A stretch of DNA of 64,000 bases, from contig OY727100.1 in the NCBI GenBank assembly GCA_963402885.1, forward strand, positions 11,253,395-11,317,394. Direction: 5' to 3'. This DNA comes from Antedon bifida. Taxonomy: Eukaryota > Echinodermata > Crinoidea > Comatulida > Antedonidae. A program made the translations under genes and the position numbers. The notes under the pieces were generated by a model. That model ran no database searches, was not told the origin of the DNA, and worked only from the letters and a program-made list of their open reading frames with translations. Positions 59,627 to 64,000 of this stretch are shown here, piece after piece. Positions within the stretch are counted from its first letter, which is position 1. Every line of letters begins with the position of its first letter.

Positions 59627-60286
59627 CCACAAGGAGGAACATTATAATAAAAAACGTCATAACCAGAAGGAGAGTACTCACATAGTGACTTCGTCACTTT
59701 TCTACAATCCGCCAGACTGGTGTCAGATTTTTTAGTGTTTGTATTTTTGATTGTATTATATGTCTTCTGGAAAATAAATGAATTGAATTGAATTAAAGTG
59801 GGGTTTTTGGTTTCTTCAAACAAACCTATAAATTCACAGTTTTTGCCATGCACTATGGGACTTGATAGTGACTACTCTCTGTTCTGCGATCCAACCGAAT
59901 ACTGGAGATAAATACCCAATCAAGTAAGCGTGCTCTTTCGTCGCCAGTGTACCACCAATATCACCAAATTTTGCCGACGCCTCTAATGACTATTACCCAA
60001 TAAGGTGGATAAGGGTACTGGTTTAGATCGATGTTGGAAAGTGAGCAAAAACTCCTTCGCTGATTCGATGCATCCACAAGATCACACGTGGTGTCTTCAT
60101 TGCTGAAGGTTACTTCTCCACTGACCAAAACTGATGACATGTCCCATTCATTCCGTATTTGATGGCAGACACCAGTTGCTCGTAGAATGCAAGAGTCCCT
60201 TTCAGTTTCAGACACTAATATGATGCTTTATGATATCTTACGTCACCTTTTACCTTGATAAACGCACCATCTCGTAATAAACCTTA
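59627..60286 (-). pseudogene. Broken Link-family copy G
   Basis: Pieces of the terminal exon are present in order: the module 1 start (about 60286-60075, with SGEVTFSNEDTTCDLVDAS), then directly the end of module 2 (RSFCSLSNIDLNQYPYPP), then parts of module 3 (HGKNCEFIGLFEET and the closing PP). Most of module 2 is deleted. Module 3 is interrupted by an insertion of about 125 bases at 59672-59796. The first exons were not found. The copy cannot encode a family protein. Confidence 0.85.
59672..59796 (+). mobile_element. Short retroelement tail inserted in broken copy G
   Basis: This stretch is absent from the intact paralogs. It ends TTCTGGAAAATAAATGAATT followed by GAATT units, the short-repeat tail of a 5'-truncated LINE or a SINE. 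Confidence 0.55.
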
Positions 60287-61140
60287 AATTGTTAGTACGG
60301 AGTTCTCTAAATCGGCGTCAAATCGGTCTTATTATACTTATATCATATCAAGATTCTTCATTTTTCAAACGGGTTCAGTAAGCGCATATAATATAATTTA
60401 GATTTAGAGACTGGAAATAGAACGTAAATAGGAAATAGACTGCAAAAAATAAAAAAAATCAGCCTTTTATTGTTTTTGGCTGTCACTATAAATCTACGAT
60501 GTCCGATTTCGCTTGCATGTGCCACTACTCTGTGTTTTGCTCTATTATTTGTGAAAATAAATATTATTATTAATAAGATAAATGAATTAATTCAACAATT
60601 CTATACTTTTTATTTTTTTTTCTATTGTATGACGAATTGTTTTTTATTTTGCTCTTTGCGACAAACCCATCTATATTATAGACTTTTAAAAGGAATAAAA
60701 ATATATAAATGTAATGTAAATTTACTTACTTTAGGCCTATATTTACTGTACAACGAACATAAAAACAATTCTTACCAGCAACGAAATAATTTGCTGAAAC
60801 TTCTATTACCAATCATACAATTGGATATATTTATTTGTTAGACATAAACATTATACTGGTTGCCCTTGCTACATCTCACTGGGTTAAAACTGTTCGTTTA
60901 TACCATTAATACATTTCTAAATTAAATTTTGAATTTGAATAGCCTAGTTATGAAATAACTTCACAATAAATATTTTTCTCATATAAAGACATTTACTTTT
61001 CATGTACGTATTTGATGTGAAAAGCAATCATCATAAAATTAAGTGATCAAAAGTAATCGGTTGTGAGCGTGTACTTACTAACGATTTTTCTCGTTGAAAT
61101 GCAATACAATATAATGGAACTTAGATTAAAGTTTTATTTT
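60287..61140. other. AT-rich stretch between broken copy G and a minisatellite
   Basis: A 123-codon plus-strand frame (60470-60841) is rich in Ile, Leu, Phe and Tyr as expected from AT-rich noncoding DNA, and no domain is visible. No PAN or signal exon of copy G is seen here. Confidence 0.4.
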
Positions 61141-61144
61141 CATT

Positions 61145-61350
61145 TTATTTAGATACTATGTCGTACTTATGAGATATCATTGTACGTTCGTACTTACTAG
61201 ATATCACTGTGAAGTAGTACTTACGATATATTACTGTAATGTCGTACTTACGAGATGTCATTGTACGGTCGTACCTACTAGATATCACTGTAAAGTAGTG
61301 CTTATGATATAGTACTGTAAAGTCGTACTGTACTTATGAGATATTGAGGT
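61145..61350. repeat. 27-bp tandem repeat of another family
   Basis: Units such as GTACTTACTAGATATCACTG plus TAAAGTC repeat about seven times, with alternating variants giving a higher-order unit of roughly 54-80 bp. The sequence differs from the other 27-bp arrays apart from the shared TATCACT. Confidence 0.7.
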
Positions 61351-62137
61351 CGTACTTACCTGGCGGTTCATAAATTGTTCTACAGTATGCCTGTGGTGTT
61401 TATATTTATATATAATCTAAAAATGCCAACTTAATGTCACTGGCTACCAAATGTCTCTCTATGTAGACGGTTACCTGAACCAGTACCAGTACCTACTACA
61501 AATTCCTAAACCTTCTCGGTGAACCAACGGCGTCAAACACGGTTTCTAAAAAGACGATAATGTTTACACTAATTTCACCAGATGAATTACTTAATAATAT
61601 GACAAAACAGAAATTAAAATAAAACGGCATTTTATTTATTTGTTTGTTTGTTTTATTTAATTTAAAACGAAGTTAACACATTGCTTGTTATTTCTTTTTA
61701 GTAAAATTATAAAAATATCAATCAGTTGGAAATTCAAATTGGCAAAATGTTTTTGTCGGGAAATCCATAAAGTTATATTAAATACTCAATGTATTATTGA
61801 TAGATTTTTCTAAACATTGGAATGTTCTTAGCTGAATACTATCATTGATATGATAAATAAGTTTGTGGCGGACGACCTGCGAAATTGAAGTTTTATTACA
61901 AATAATGTAGTGATCGAATATCCAGCGAAACCACAGATTTTTTATTTCCCATAATTTAATCAGTACAGTCTTCAGACTCACCTCAGTCGTTCTGTTTTAT
62001 ACTCATAGTGACCTTAAATTTAGAAGTAGGCCTATAATTGTTCTTTGTTTTATTTACATCTCTTGATGTAGGCCTACCTTACTACTGATTTTAAGCTTTA
62101 TAAATGTTATATATTTGTATAACTTGTCTTACTGTTT
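61351..62137. other. AT-rich intergenic stretch
   Basis: No gene is supported. Two TAGGCCTA palindromes occur near 62030 and 62072. Confidence 0.4.
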
Positions 62138-63032
62138 GCTATTCCATTTTTATCGCTTGAATGTGTCAGCATTGGTTTTATATCTATTTTTATAAATATA
62201 ACTTTCGTAAAAGTTGACCGATGACTTTTATAAAAAGATTACTTAGATGATTTGAATACTAATGACCACATCTAATTAAACATTTTAATCACTAGCTATT
62301 TTAAAACAAATTACGATGACAGTTAATGAAAAAGTGTCTACAACTCCAACTTTAAAAAAGCGTACATTTTCATAGCTTGTAACCATTATGTCAAGTTCAA
62401 ATGTACTGATTTACTATCAATAATTTAGCAAAACATATTAAAAATAATATGAATGAAATACTGTAATAAATAACTAACACTTATAATTCACATTTTCAAG
62501 AAATCAACAATTGTTCCTATAAAAAAAAATCAATATATTATTTGTGTTTGGTCTAGCAAGTACAGTAATAGTCCTACTATCGTTACAGTGTACTGTGTTG
62601 TGTTGGAAAATGTATTCATTTTAACACCAATCAATCTATTTGCTAATTATCCTATAAAAATCGTGCAAAATAGATTTCCTAAACTTAATATTGATACAGC
62701 ACATACAATGAAAAATAAAGAAAATAATAAATAAAGTGGTGTTTAGTATGTTGTATTTATACTTTTAAGGTCGCAATGGTAGATTTTCTACTATAGACCT
62801 ATTCTTGTTTTCAAATACACAAAAGAGCAATTAAACCATAGGCCTACAATATCCAACTTCATTTTGTTTGTTTTTTATACATTCTGTAGGACTAGACTCT
62901 CTCCCTGTATGTTTGAATGTATAGTATACACGTACGTGAATCACTAATTGAACATTTTATAACTGGTTGTTCAGTTTGTAAATACTATAGTATGATATCA
63001 GTTTTTACAAAAAAAATGTTGGAATTGTATTG
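62138..63032. other. 3' flank of copy H, duplicated at 22320-23199
   Basis: Nearly identical to the 3' flank of copy C. The homology starts sharply at GCTATTCCATTTTTAT, which in the other copy directly adjoins the truncated copy B. This stretch should hold the 3' untranslated region of copy H. Confidence 0.85.
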
Positions 63033-63965
63033 CTAAAAATTATCAGGAGGAATGTAACAAAATGCGTCGTACTCTGGATTGATTACCATGTCTTCAAGTA
63101 AGCCTATCGATGGACAGTTATTGGTGGACACGGAACATGACTTCACTGCTTCCTGTTCTGCAACCCAACCAAATATTTGAGATTGATAACCCATCATGTA
63201 AGCCTGGTTAACTTGATCTTTCGTTGCAATTGAACCGCCAATATCACCGCATTTTACCACAGCTTCTTCGTATGTGAAACTGTTCGTACTTTCTCCTCTA
63301 ATTGAGAGTACCCTATGAGATAGATATGGATACTCGTTCAGATTGTCGTTTGTTAGCGAACAAAACACGCCATACGATTTATCTAGAAGATTCGTTACTC
63401 TAAATGTTCCACCAACTAAAATGTTAGACCAACATGTAACATTAGAGTCTTCATAGCAACACTTTCCAGACATATTGTGTGAAAACCACAATCGTCCTCC
63501 TATGCAATTGTCAACACCACTTAAACTAGCATTATACACCTCCATAGGTAGCGCCATGTGACCTCCAAACTCGTCCTGACAACGGGTTTCCGCTTCATCA
63601 TAATTATACCCTGTATCTTTATTTCTTCTAAGATGGAGAAGCTTGCTAGCAGGGTAGTAGCTATGCTTGTCTTTTGCCTGGTCTGAGTAAATGTAGCAGT
63701 AGAAGCAACTATAGAGTTCATCACGTTCTGGATACAGGTTGAAGCGAGTCGCTGCATCCACAAGATCACACCCGGTGTCTTCATTGCTGAAGGTTACTTC
63801 TCCACTGAATAGCCAACACTGATCACATGTCATATTCATTCCGTATTTGATGGCAGACACCAGTTGCTCGTAGGACGCAGGAGTTCCTTTCAGTTGCAGA
63901 CACTGATCCAATGCTTGTTGGTAGTTCACGTCACCTGTTATTTTGATGAAAGCCCCATCTTGCAT
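63033..63965 (-). CDS. Secreted PAN + triple Link-domain protein, copy H (terminal exon only)
   Basis: Only the third exon lies in the window. It starts after a TTTTAG acceptor with MQDGAFIKITGDVNYQQALD, in phase 0, and runs 310 codons to a stop. The first ATG is an internal codon and not the start; the signal and PAN exons should lie beyond the right edge. Modules 2 and 3 differ from copy C by only a few residues (for example RLWFSHN against RSWFSHN). Module 1 is unusual in having GTPASYEQ and CWLFSGEV where the others have GTLAFYEQ and CWLISGEV. Confidence 0.75.
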   Translation of the reverse strand: MQDGAFIKITGDVNYQQALDQCLQLKGTPASYEQLVSAIKYGMNMTCDQCWLFSGEVTFSNEDTGCDLVDAATRFNLYPERDELYSCFYCYIYSDQAKDKHSYYPASKLLHLRRNKDTGYNYDEAETRCQDEFGGHMALPMEVYNASLSGVDNCIGGRLWFSHNMSGKCCYEDSNVTCWSNILVGGTFRVTNLLDKSYGVFCSLTNDNLNEYPYLSHRVLSIRGESTNSFTYEEAVVKCGDIGGSIATKDQVNQAYMMGYQSQIFGWVAEQEAVKSCSVSTNNCPSIGLLEDMVINPEYDAFCYIPPDNF

Positions 63966-64000
63966 CTAAAATGAAATTAAAAACGCATAAGAATCAAACT

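Noticed and set aside
60470-60841. 123-codon plus-strand frame
   Set aside because: Composition is that of AT-rich noncoding DNA, with no homologous copy or motif in the window.

Overview
This is an AT-rich, intron-bearing metazoan window. It looks like a marine invertebrate deuterostome, and an echinoderm is my best guess. The reasons are extracellular Link-domain genes, marine-type CR1/L2-like and RTE-like LINEs, a Deu/SINE3-like SINE tail, Ty3/Gypsy DNA, and many copies of the palindrome TAGGCCTA. The species cannot be fixed from the sequence alone.

The host content is one tandem gene family, all on the minus strand. Five complete copies lie at about 0.2-2.1, 23.2-25.4, 33.8-35.8, 47.0-49.6 and 52.5-54.2 kb. 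The terminal exon of a sixth lies at 63.0-64.0 kb, and two broken copies lie at 12.9/21.8-22.3 kb and 59.6-60.3 kb. Each complete copy has the same three-exon plan: a short signal-peptide exon, a PAN/apple-like exon, and one long terminal exon encoding three Link-like modules. Predicted secreted proteins are 403-411 residues. The signal exon is too short to appear in ordinary ORF lists. I recovered it in all five copies from the matching ATG, donor site and phase.

Layout: copy A (0.2-2.1 kb); its duplicated 5' flank (2.1-7.3 kb); an 18-bp minisatellite and a 47-bp repeat array (7.3-8.3 kb), the latter split by a 2-kb long-TIR element with an 8-bp target duplication; a LINE tail; a 27-bp satellite array; broken copy B, split by a whole-looking 8.7-kb Gypsy element (13.1-21.8 kb); copy C; long duplicated flanks with two more 27-bp arrays (25.4-33.1 kb); a Penelope-like fragment (33.3 kb); copy D; a nest of transposons four levels deep (36.1-43.5 kb); mixed MITE, SINE and RTE debris (43.5-46.6 kb); copy E; a 372-bp MITE; copy F; a second long-TIR element related to the innermost large one of the nest (54.6-57.8 kb); minisatellites; broken copy G; and the start of copy H.

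The most interesting story is the array itself. It is a secreted PAN plus triple-Link family with altered cysteine patterns, blocks of near-identical sequence between otherwise diverged copies, a clearly mosaic member (C), and heavy traffic of duplications and transposons. Its function is unknown. Glycan or matrix binding is inferred from the fold only.
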